Position numbers and translations under genes: made by a program. The notes beneath the pieces are model-generated. The model saw only the letters and a list, made by a program, of their open reading frames with translations, did not search any database and was not told the origin of the DNA. From an uncultured Arcanobacterium sp. (GTDB taxonomy: Bacteria > Actinomycetota > Actinomycetes > Actinomycetales > Actinomycetaceae), in assembly GCF_947253055.1 (NCBI RefSeq), contig NZ_CAMXYE010000046.1:1-11198 (forward strand): a DNA stretch of 11,198 nucleotides, written 5' to 3'. Positions 1 to 6,494 of this stretch are shown piece by piece; the first letter of the stretch is position 1; each line of letters starts with the position of its first letter.

Positions 1-2
1 GT

Positions 3-29
3 AAATTTTACAAAAATTTTCTGAATTTT
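3..29. repeat. Phased AT-tracts upstream of the promoter
   Basis: Three AATTTT tracts start near 4, 15 and 24, so they recur about once per helical turn (spacings 11 and 9). They end about 20 bases before the -35 box at 50. Phased A/T tracts in this position can act as an UP element or a bend that aids promoter activity, or they could be a binding site for a regulator. This is read from sequence only; the tracts may simply reflect an AT-rich intergenic region that continues beyond the window edge. Confidence 0.3.
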
Positions 30-49
30 AAATTGATGCATAAAAGTAA

Positions 50-78
50 TTGACAGTTTCTTTTTAGGCTAGTATGTT
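50..78 (+). promoter_or_regulatory. Sigma70-type promoter of the polyol operon
   Basis: A perfect -35 hexamer TTGACA (50-55) is followed after exactly 17 bases by TATGTT (73-78), which matches four of six -10 consensus positions. Transcription would start near 85, leaving a leader of about 37 bases before the ATG at 122. It is the only strong promoter-like pair in this stretch and sits in front of a tightly packed five-gene cluster, so it probably drives the whole operon. Confidence 0.65.
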
Positions 79-94
79 GTTTAGTAATACAAAA

Positions 95-108
95 TGTCAG
101 TGTTGACA
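95..108. promoter_or_regulatory. TGTCA-gtgt-TGACA palindrome, possible operator
   Basis: A perfect 5-base inverted repeat with a 4-base spacer lies just downstream of the predicted transcription start and directly abuts the Shine-Dalgarno sequence (AGGAGG, 108-113). The position suits a repressor that blocks the operon. The half-site spacing resembles sites bound by dimeric helix-turn-helix regulators, but I cannot assign a family. No regulator gene is present in the window. It could be chance, since a short palindrome in a leader is not rare. Confidence 0.35.
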
Positions 109-121
109 GGAGGCGCAGTTA

Positions 122-1573
122 ATGTCAGTAAAACTTGTAGCTGGTGTTGATTCTTCAACGCAAGCTTGCAAAATTATGATTCGTGATTTGCATACTGGCA
201 AACTCGTTCGCTCTGGTATTGCGCGCCACCGAGCCGGTACGGAAATTAGTCCGGATATGTGGCTAGTAGCTTTTCGTTCCGCTCTGGAGCAAGCTGGTGG
301 CTTGCAGGATGTAGTAGCTTTATCAATTGGCGGGCAGCAGCATGGGATGGTTGCCCTCGATGAATATGGGCAGACAGTTCGGGATGCGATTCTTTGGAAT
401 GATACTCGTTCTGCAGCAGATGCATGTGATTTAATTAAAGAAGTTGCCTCTACAGAAGCTGGAGGGCGAGAGTTTTGGGCTCGGGAAGTAGGTACAGTAC
501 CGGTCGCTTCTTTGACTGTTTCAAAGGTGCGCTGGATGGCACGAGAAGAGCCACAAAATATTGCCAAAACGCGAGCAATAGCCTTGCCGCACGATTGGCT
601 TACGTGGAAGATTACTGGACAAACGGAATTAGATGAACTCTACACTGATCGTTCGGAAGCGTCGGGGACGGGGTACTTTTCGCCGTTAGATAATTCTTAT
701 AAGCCGGAGCTGCTGAAGTTGGCAGCGGGAGATTACGCTGAAAATATTTTTCTTCCGAAAGTGGCAAAACCCAACCAAGTAGTTCGGGAAGCCAAAATAG
801 CCAGTTATAAAGTATTGGTTGGCCCAGGATGCGGCGATAATGCGGGAGCAGCTCTCGGGTTGGGGCTTGAACCAGGTGAAGTGGCTATGTCACTCGGTAC
901 CTCGGGCGTAGTATCTACTATTTCTAATGATCCTACACAGGATATTACGGGTTACGTATGTGGATTTGCCGATGCTACCGGGCGGGCGTTGCCATTGGCG
1001 TGCACGCTCAATGCTTCACGGGTAATTGACCACTTCCGTAATATCTTGGGGCTTTCTTATGAAGAATTTTCCAGCGCCGCTTTGGCGGCTCCGCCTGGAG
1101 CAGAGGGATTAATCGTCATTCCATATTTTGCGGGCGAACGTACTCCGAATTTTCCCACTGCTACCGGATCTTTGTTGGGAATTAATTCGCGAAATCTTAC
1201 CAAAGAAAATATCGCGCGTGCTGCTATTGAGGGAGTTTTATGTGGTGTGGGTGCTGGCATTAACGCTATGCGCAATATCGGAGTCGCAGTAGAAAGAATT
1301 ACCTTAATAGGAGGTTCTTCTCAAGGAGAAGCAATTCGTAAAATTGCTCCGGCGGTGCTCGGGCTTCCAGTCAATGTGCCGGAATTTGGGGAATATGTGG
1401 CTGACGGAGCGGCAAAGCAGGCGGCATGGATTTATGCCGGAGATGAATATGCTGCGGCGTGGGCGCCACTTCTCACTTCGGAATATTCTAGTGCGCATAT
1501 TCCTTTTGTGATGGAGCGCTACGAGGAAGCTAGAAATAATTTTGTGTGTGAGGAGCGAGAAATCTATTTATAA
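122..1573 (+). CDS. xylB: Xylulokinase (FGGY carbohydrate kinase)
   Basis: This cytoplasmic kinase transfers phosphate from ATP to D-xylulose, giving xylulose 5-phosphate for the pentose phosphate pathway. The 483-residue length is normal for the FGGY family. Visible features are the N-terminal phosphate-binding loop GVDSSTQACK (8-17), the xylulokinase-type substrate motif GQQHGM (71-76), the WNDTRS motif (92-97), the probable catalytic base Asp239 in GCGDNAGAALG, the second phosphate loop SLGTSGVV (257-264), PYFAGERTPN (334-343) and the adenosine loop GGSSQGE (397-403). The start at 122 is fixed by AGGAGG (108-113), 8 bases upstream. It is the first gene of the operon; a polyol-type dehydrogenase follows, which would produce the ketose it phosphorylates. 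Another ketopentose kinase is possible, but the QQHGM signature favours xylulose. Confidence 0.9.
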   Translation: MSVKLVAGVDSSTQACKIMIRDLHTGKLVRSGIARHRAGTEISPDMWLVAFRSALEQAGGLQDVVALSIGGQQHGMVALDEYGQTVRDAILWNDTRSAADACDLIKEVASTEAGGREFWAREVGTVPVASLTVSKVRWMAREEPQNIAKTRAIALPHDWLTWKITGQTELDELYTDRSEASGTGYFSPLDNSYKPELLKLAAGDYAENIFLPKVAKPNQVVREAKIASYKVLVGPGCGDNAGAALGLGLEPGEVAMSLGTSGVVSTISNDPTQDITGYVCGFADATGRALPLACTLNASRVIDHFRNILGLSYEEFSSAALAAPPGAEGLIVIPYFAGERTPNFPTATGSLLGINSRNLTKENIARAAIEGVLCGVGAGINAMRNIGVAVERITLIGGSSQGEAIRKIAPAVLGLPVNVPEFGEYVADGAAKQAAWIYAGDEYAAAWAPLLTSEYSSAHIPFVMERYEEARNNFVCEEREIYL

Positions 1574-1578
1574 GTTTT

Positions 1579-1610
1579 TGAATGATGCAGGTAGGTGTCA
1601 GCATCATTCA
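1579..1610 (+). promoter_or_regulatory. Intergenic stem-loop between kinase and dehydrogenase
   Basis: TGAATGATGC (1579-1588) and GCATCATTCA (1601-1610) form a perfect 10-base stem with a 12-base loop. It begins 6 bases after the xylulokinase stop and ends about 24 bases before the dehydrogenase Shine-Dalgarno sequence. There is no U-run after it, so it is not a standard intrinsic terminator. A role in mRNA stability or partial attenuation between the two enzymes is plausible; a protein-binding DNA palindrome is the alternative. Confidence 0.5.
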
Positions 1611-1644
1611 GTATCAACCATTGAAATATTCAAAGGAGAAGACA

Positions 1645-2688
1645 GTGGAGATTCCTAAAACTATGCGGGCCAGCGTATTACGCGAAGTGGGCGTAATTGA
1701 AATTGAAGAACGCCCTGTACCGAAGCCACAAGCAAATGAAGTGTTAGTTAAGGTAGCGCAAGTGGGCGTATGTGGCTCCGATGTGCATTATTACCAGCAT
1801 GGGCGTATCGGCGATTTTGTGGTGGAGCAGCCGCTTATTTTAGGTCATGAAGCCAGCGGAGTGATTGTAGCGGTCGGCCCGGGAGTAAATCCGGAGAGAA
1901 TCGGGGAGCGTGTATCGATAGAGCCGCAGCGTTCGTGCCGAAAGTGTGAATTTTGCCGATCTGGGCATTACAACTTATGCCCTGATATGGAGTTTTATGC
2001 CACTCCACCTATTGATGGAGCTTTCTGCGAGTATGTGACGATTGAAGAAGATTTCGCTTTTGCATTGCCAGATAATATATCGGATGCGGCAGGTGCCATG
2101 ATGGAACCGCTGTCGGTAGGTATATCTGCTTGTCAAAAGGGTGGTATTAAAGTAAATGATACTGTCTTGATTGCAGGAGCTGGCCCGATTGGTATTATGA
2201 CCCTACAATGCGCTTTGGCCTTCGGCGCTGGGCGAGTAGTGGTATCTGATATTAGTGAAAATCGGCGGCAAATGGCTCTATCTTATGGAGCTACTGAGGC
2301 GGTAGATCCCCGCACCCACAACCTTGATGATCTTGGAGCAGAAGTATTCATTGATTGCTCGGGCGCGGAAGCGGCAATTACGGCTGGTATTCGTGCTACC
2401 CGTTCGGGTGGAACAGTAGTATTTGTAGGCTCAGCAGATGTGATTCCGCTTTCGGTACCGGAAGTGGCTATGCGAGAGCTCAATGTGACCGGTATTTTCC
2501 GTTATACCCAAACTTGGCCGATTGCTCGGCATCTTCTCGCTTCCGGAAAAGTAGATGTAGATTCACTTGTCACGCATGCATTTGGTTTAGATGAAGTGGA
2601 GTTAGCTCTTCAGCCCGAATCCACACCTAACTCTTTGAAGCGGGTAGTTATTCCATCCGTGAGGACGGTTGAAAATCATGAAAGATAA
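1645..2688 (+). CDS. Zinc-dependent polyol dehydrogenase (sorbitol/xylitol dehydrogenase type)
   Basis: This medium-chain dehydrogenase oxidises a sugar alcohol to a ketose using NAD+; next to a xylulokinase, xylitol (or another pentitol) to D-xylulose is the likeliest reaction. I place the start at GTG 1645, giving 347 residues, because AAAGGAG (1632-1638) lies 6 bases upstream. A longer reading from ATG 1582 would run through the hairpin and lacks a ribosome site; ATG 1663 is too far from it. Catalytic zinc ligands are Cys43, His68 and Glu69, with Glu154 also conserved. Structural zinc cysteines are 98, 101, 104 and 112. The nucleotide fold has G178-A-G-P-I-G183, and Asp202 at the end of the second strand points to NAD rather than NADP. 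HGRIGDFVV (52-60) and the ATPP segment near 119 are typical of sorbitol/xylitol dehydrogenases. The 3' end overlaps the next gene. The exact polyol is not provable here. Confidence 0.87.
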   Translation: MEIPKTMRASVLREVGVIEIEERPVPKPQANEVLVKVAQVGVCGSDVHYYQHGRIGDFVVEQPLILGHEASGVIVAVGPGVNPERIGERVSIEPQRSCRKCEFCRSGHYNLCPDMEFYATPPIDGAFCEYVTIEEDFAFALPDNISDAAGAMMEPLSVGISACQKGGIKVNDTVLIAGAGPIGIMTLQCALAFGAGRVVVSDISENRRQMALSYGATEAVDPRTHNLDDLGAEVFIDCSGAEAAITAGIRATRSGGTVVFVGSADVIPLSVPEVAMRELNVTGIFRYTQTWPIARHLLASGKVDVDSLVTHAFGLDEVELALQPESTPNSLKRVVIPSVRTVENHER

Positions 2689-4192
2689 ATCCCCTGCCAG
2701 TGTTCCTATCCTTTCGGTACGCCATATCTATAAAGGATTTTCCGGCGTGCAGGCGCTTGCAGACGTAGATTTCGACGTAGAGCGGGGTAGTGTACATGCG
2801 CTATGTGGAGAGAACGGCGCTGGAAAATCTACTTTGATGAAGTGCATCAATGGGCTTTATAAAGCTGATTCAGGTGAGATTCACGTCAATGGTAAAGAGG
2901 TGCATATTAAAAATCCTCTGGAGGCGCGGGAATTAGGTATTGCCATGATTCCACAGGAGCTTAATTTCGTGCCAGATATGTCGATTGCCGAATTCTTCTT
3001 TCTAGGGCGGTTGCCGAAAAAAGGGATGTGGATAGATTGGCGATATATTAACACGGAAGCGCGGAAAATTTTAGCGGAAGAAGGCTTGGCGTATGCGCCG
3101 AGTAAAAAGCTAAAAGAACTTACTATCGCCGAGATTCAGATTCTGGAAATTGCGCGTTCGGTGTATCACAACGCCGATGTAATCATAATGGATGAGCCTA
3201 CTTCGGCTATTGCAGAAAAAGAAGTGGCAGCACTGTTCCAAAAGATTGCCCACCTCAAAGAAAACGGTAAATCAGTCATCTATATTTCGCACAAAATGGA
3301 TGAAGTATTTACGATTTCGGATCATATTACGATTTTGCGTGATGGTTCGGTTGTGAGTACGCAGCCAGCGGAAGACATCGATTTAGATACCGTGATTTCA
3401 CAGATGGTGGGGCGGGAGATTGATCGTAACGCTTATCCGAAGAGTCATATTCCTTCTGATGAATTGCTTCTGGAAGTGGAAGACCTCTGCTCTGATCGCC
3501 TTTTTAAGGATGTGTCGTTAAAGGTACATAAAGGTGAAGTAGTCGGTTTAGCCGGTCTAGTCGGTGCAGGGCGTACGGAAGTGTTGGAAGCAATTTTCGG
3601 TATGGCTGGTACAAGTAGCGGCACTATAAAAGTGCACGGCAAAGAATTCACTGCGATGACGCCGAAAAAATCGATTGGAAACAATATTGGACTTTTGACC
3701 GAAGATCGCCGTTTACAAGGTATCGTGCCGAAAATGAGCTTGCGGGAAAATACCACGCTTGCCAAGCTGAAGCAGTTTATTTATGGCGGGCTGGCTCGCA
3801 TTAAGAAAGAGCGGGAAGTTACTAGTCGTTTATTTACGGCTATGAACGTCAAAGCACCCCATATGGATGTGGCAATAGATACGCTCAGCGGCGGTAACCA
3901 ACAAAAGGTATTGCTGGCGCGCTGGCTTGCAGCTGATTCTCAACTTTTGCTCCTCGATGAGCCGACGCGGGGAATTGATGTGGCAGCAAAATTTGAAATT
4001 TACTCAATTATCGACAACCTTGCCGCGGAAGGGCGGGGAATTCTTGTGGTCTCTTCAGAGTTGCCAGAACTTATTGGGCTATGTGATCGCATTTATGTGA
4101 TGGCAGCGGGGCGGGTTCAGGCAGAACTCCATGCAGACGACGGATTTGATCAAGAAACAATTCTTAGTTACGCCATGAATCGGGGAAAATAA
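2678..4192 (+). CDS. Sugar ABC transporter ATPase, double-domain CUT2 (RbsA/XylG-like)
   Basis: It energises uptake of the sugar or polyol by binding and hydrolysing ATP at the cytoplasmic face of the permease. With the start at ATG 2678 the protein has 504 residues, normal for CUT2 ATPases with two fused nucleotide-binding domains. Domain 1 has Walker A GENGAGKST (44-52), a degenerate signature LTIAEIQ (148-154) and Walker B IIMDEPTS (169-176). Domain 2 has a Walker A lacking the lysine, GLVGAGRTE, a canonical signature LSGGNQQ (403-409) and LLLLDEPTRGID. That asymmetry is normal for the family. The ATG overlaps the dehydrogenase end by 11 bases, so translation is probably coupled. A TTG at 2669 is in frame, but only about 3 bases separate it from AGGA (2662-2665), so I prefer the ATG, although its spacing of about 12 is long. 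Confidence 0.92.
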   Translation: MKDKSPASVPILSVRHIYKGFSGVQALADVDFDVERGSVHALCGENGAGKSTLMKCINGLYKADSGEIHVNGKEVHIKNPLEARELGIAMIPQELNFVPDMSIAEFFFLGRLPKKGMWIDWRYINTEARKILAEEGLAYAPSKKLKELTIAEIQILEIARSVYHNADVIIMDEPTSAIAEKEVAALFQKIAHLKENGKSVIYISHKMDEVFTISDHITILRDGSVVSTQPAEDIDLDTVISQMVGREIDRNAYPKSHIPSDELLLEVEDLCSDRLFKDVSLKVHKGEVVGLAGLVGAGRTEVLEAIFGMAGTSSGTIKVHGKEFTAMTPKKSIGNNIGLLTEDRRLQGIVPKMSLRENTTLAKLKQFIYGGLARIKKEREVTSRLFTAMNVKAPHMDVAIDTLSGGNQQKVLLARWLAADSQLLLLDEPTRGIDVAAKFEIYSIIDNLAAEGRGILVVSSELPELIGLCDRIYVMAAGRVQAELHADDGFDQETILSYAMNRGK

Positions 4193-4193
4193 A

Positions 4194-5237
4194 ATGAAAG
4201 AAAAATTAAGGCATTTTACGAGCGGAAAATACACGATTTTCTTAGTGCTGATAGTTTTCGTAATTATCGCATCAATTTTGAATGAGAACTTCCTGGCACC
4301 GAATAACGTAACGAATATTCTGCGGCAAGTATCGGTGATTACGATTATGGCGCTGGGAGCTATGGGTCTGATTATTGGCGGCATGATCGATCTTTCCGCC
4401 GGATCCGTGATGGCTTTTTCCGGTGTAGTGGCGGTAATGGTTTACAAAGCGACCGGTAGTATGCTGCTGGCTATTTTGGCGGGAATTGCGGTAGGTGCCG
4501 CCTGTAATTTAGTGAGCGCATTTTTTGTGGCTACCTTCGACACCCCAGCATTTATTGTAACGCTGGGAATGATGATGGTGGCGCGCGGAGCAGTATTGCA
4601 GATTACTTCGGGGCAGAATCTTTTGCAGCTAGGTGACTACGTAAAGCTAGGTCAAGGGTCGTTAGGTTCTATTCCACTTCCCGCTATTTTCCTAGTAATT
4701 GCGGCAGTAATTGTGTGGTACCTAATGTCGCAAACTCGCTTTGGGCGCGGTCTGTATGCAGTGGGCGGCAATATGGAAGCTGCTCGGGCATCTGGAATTT
4801 CAGTACCGAAAGTGCAGTATCAGGTATTTCTTATGAACGGAGTGCTGGTAGGTTTTGCGGGCGTGCTCTTTATGTCGCGGGTAAATGCCGGACTTCCTAA
4901 TGCAGGCGTGGGCTACGAGTTGCAAGCGATTATGGCTCCGATTATTGGTGGTACCAGCTTCTCGGGTGGTATTGGTACTACGACCGGTACTATTGCCGGT
5001 GCGTTAATTGTGGGCATATTGAACAATATTATGAACCTGATGGGAGTGAGCTCCTATATTCAGCAAATCGTGATGGGCACAATTATTGCTGTAGCAGTTA
5101 CTTACGATGTGTGGAGTAAAAACAAAAAATCAACTCGCCATATTTTGGTAGAAAATTCTGATGGAACAGCAACTGGTGATACAGCGGCAGGATCTCCACA
5201 GCTGCGAAAGAGCTTAATGAATCATATTAGGAAATAG
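4194..5237 (+). CDS. Sugar ABC transporter permease, CUT2 (RbsC-like)
   Basis: This integral membrane protein forms the translocation channel of the polyol/pentose importer. It has 347 residues and many hydrophobic segments. Family hallmarks are IDLSAGS (65-71), the GGNMEAARASGI loop (191-202) expected to contact the ATPase, and IIGGTSFSGG (250-259). The start at 4194 is one base after the ATPase stop, with GGGGA (4182-4186) as ribosome site 7 bases upstream, so the two are co-translated. After the last membrane segment there is a hydrophilic tail of about 40 residues (308-347), rich in Lys, Ser, Thr and Gly, that is longer than in compact RbsC proteins. A hairpin begins at its stop codon. 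Only one permease gene is present, so a homodimeric channel is expected. Confidence 0.92.
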   Translation: MKEKLRHFTSGKYTIFLVLIVFVIIASILNENFLAPNNVTNILRQVSVITIMALGAMGLIIGGMIDLSAGSVMAFSGVVAVMVYKATGSMLLAILAGIAVGAACNLVSAFFVATFDTPAFIVTLGMMMVARGAVLQITSGQNLLQLGDYVKLGQGSLGSIPLPAIFLVIAAVIVWYLMSQTRFGRGLYAVGGNMEAARASGISVPKVQYQVFLMNGVLVGFAGVLFMSRVNAGLPNAGVGYELQAIMAPIIGGTSFSGGIGTTTGTIAGALIVGILNNIMNLMGVSSYIQQIVMGTIIAVAVTYDVWSKNKKSTRHILVENSDGTATGDTAAGSPQLRKSLMNHIRK

Positions 5238-5256
5238 CAGCAGTGGCACTTGCTGC
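5237..5256 (+). promoter_or_regulatory. Hairpin at the permease stop codon
   Basis: GCAGCA (5237-5242) pairs with TGCTGC (5251-5256) around an 8-base loop, with a possible extra G-U pair. It begins on the last base of the permease stop. No U-run follows; an A-rich stretch comes instead. This fits a 3' end-protecting structure for the upstream message rather than a terminator. The stem is short, so the assignment is moderate. Confidence 0.4.
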
Positions 5257-5291
5257 CAAGTACCTAATTTCTAAAAAATAACAACAAAATA

Positions 5292-5313
5292 GAGAACTCA
5301 ATTGCGAGTTTTC
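5292..5313 (+). promoter_or_regulatory. Hairpin just upstream of the binding-protein ribosome site
   Basis: Bases 5292-5299 pair with 5306-5313 (core AACTC/GAGTT, one G-U pair) around the loop AATTGC. The stem ends 3 bases before the Shine-Dalgarno AAGGGA (5317-5322) without covering it. A stem-loop in this place could protect the 5' end of a processed binding-protein message. That would fit the usual need for more binding protein than membrane components. Function is inferred. Confidence 0.4.
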
Positions 5314-5328
5314 GTGAAGGGAATAACG

Positions 5329-6318
5329 ATGAAAAAGATGAAGACTCTGCTTTCGTCAATCGTCGTAGCAGCACTGGCAGTGGGCATGACGGCGTGCTCC
5401 GGCTCAGATAATGGAAAATCCGCGGGAGGTAAAGACGGCGCGACTTATCGAGTTGCATATGTTGCGCGTGCTCAAGCAGATTCCTATGCGGCATGGCTGG
5501 CAGATGAGATGAAGAAAGCGGCAGAAAAGTATCCGGATATCAAGCTTGAAGTTTTCGACGGTCAGGCAGATGACGAAACTGAAAACAAGATGATTGAAAA
5601 TGCGGTAGCAAATGGTTTCGACGGAATTATTGTGCAGCCGAATAATGGAGAAGCGCAGCGTGCTTATGTAGAACAAGCAGTTGCGGGTGGTCTGAAAGTA
5701 ATTACCACCAATGCCAAGATTGATAATATCGAAGGCTCTTCCACGGTTGATTCAAATCCTTATGATCAGGCTGCGGGAGTAGCAAAAGTAGCGTTGGAGA
5801 AAGTACCGAAAAATGCGAAAGTTGTGGTACTACTCGGACCGGCTGGTAACTTCCACTCCTCAGAGCGTCGGGTAGCTTGGCAGAAGGAATTCTTCGATAA
5901 GCGCCCCGATGTAAAGATTATTGCAGAAGATATTGCGAACTGGAATAAGAATGAAGCAATGGCATTTATGGAAGATTGGACTACTGCGCACGGCAAGATT
6001 GATGCGGTAATCTCCATGAACGATAATATGGCTGCCGGAGCTATTGAAGTAGTGAAGAACGATAAGAACTATGCTGATATGCAGGCATATGGAACAGACG
6101 GTGTACCTGAAGCTACTTTGCTTATTAAAGAAGGCAAGCTGACGGCCACGGTATTGCAAGACGCCAAAGAATTGGCAGAGCTAAATATGGCAGGAATGCA
6201 CGCTCTGCTTACGGGCGAAAAGAAAAAGGTTGAAGACTCTATAAGCAATCCGCTTATTGATCCTTCTAATGTGCAGAAGTATATAGATCTTTATACTGAG
6301 CTGAAGATGATTAAATAA
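5329..6318 (+). CDS. Sugar-binding lipoprotein of a CUT2 ABC importer (RbsB/XylF-like)
   Basis: It captures the sugar or polyol outside the membrane and delivers it to the permease. With the start at ATG 5329 the precursor has 329 residues. The ribosome site AAGGGA (5317-5322), 6 bases upstream, selects this ATG over an in-frame TTG at 5302. The N-terminus has a Lys-rich tip, a hydrophobic core (7-18) and a lipobox ending MTAC, with the lipid-modified cysteine at 23. A Ser/Gly-rich linker follows, as in Gram-positive lipoproteins. The body matches periplasmic-binding-protein type 1 (Peripla_BP_4): YRVAYVARAQADSYAAW near the start, DGIIVQPNN and AYGTDGVPEAT near the hinge. It is the last gene, 91 bases after the permease, an unusual order, and it is followed by a strong terminator. 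The ligand cannot be read from sequence; pentitol or pentose is inferred from the enzymes. Confidence 0.9.
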   Translation: MKKMKTLLSSIVVAALAVGMTACSGSDNGKSAGGKDGATYRVAYVARAQADSYAAWLADEMKKAAEKYPDIKLEVFDGQADDETENKMIENAVANGFDGIIVQPNNGEAQRAYVEQAVAGGLKVITTNAKIDNIEGSSTVDSNPYDQAAGVAKVALEKVPKNAKVVVLLGPAGNFHSSERRVAWQKEFFDKRPDVKIIAEDIANWNKNEAMAFMEDWTTAHGKIDAVISMNDNMAAGAIEVVKNDKNYADMQAYGTDGVPEATLLIKEGKLTATVLQDAKELAELNMAGMHALLTGEKKKVEDSISNPLIDPSNVQKYIDLYTELKMIK

Positions 6319-6336
6319 AACCCCTTAGTAAAATGA

Positions 6337-6380
6337 AACAAATAGCCCGGTTTGGCACCTACCAGACCGGGCTATTTGTT
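6337..6380 (+). terminator. Strong stem-loop terminator ending the polyol operon
   Basis: AACAAATAGCCCGGT (6337-6351) and ACCGGGCTATTTGTT (6366-6380) are perfect reverse complements. Inner pairing TTGG/CCAG (one G-U) extends the stem to 19 pairs with a 6-base loop, CACCTA. It begins 18 bases after the binding-protein stop. The descending arm ends in TATTTGTT, a modest U-rich tail supplied by the stem itself. The mirror A-rich arm would allow some function in the other direction. It also separates this operon from codBA. Confidence 0.88.
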
Positions 6381-6494
6381 AGTACGTGACTCATATCATG
6401 AAAAACAAGATGCAACGCTCAAGATTTCGCAGTATGCTTATGGCAATTTGGGTCAAAATAAAAATGACGCAAAACATCAGAGAACGGAGCATAT
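6381..6494 (+). other. codB upstream region, no clear promoter
   Basis: This 114-base gap follows the terminator, so codBA should need its own promoter here. TATCAT (6394-6399) matches five of six -10 positions and TATGCT (6433-6438) matches four, but neither has a convincing -35 partner at 16-18 bases. I found no riboswitch-like fold and no persuasive palindrome. If codB starts at the later ATG (6594), this leader extends by a further 99 bases. Confidence 0.3.

Noticed and set aside
97..567. A 156-residue minus-strand open frame opposite the xylulokinase gene.
   Set aside because: It is antisense to conserved FGGY motifs, is Ser/Cys/Arg-rich without any domain, and would cross the operon promoter leader.
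1582..1644. An upstream ATG start for the polyol dehydrogenase.
   Set aside because: The first 21 residues run through the hairpin, no ribosome site precedes 1582, and the family N-terminus begins near the GTG at 1645 with an ideal Shine-Dalgarno.
5302..5328. A TTG start for the binding lipoprotein.
   Set aside because: It lies within a hairpin and lacks a ribosome site; ATG 5329 has AAGGGA 6 bases upstream and gives a standard signal peptide.
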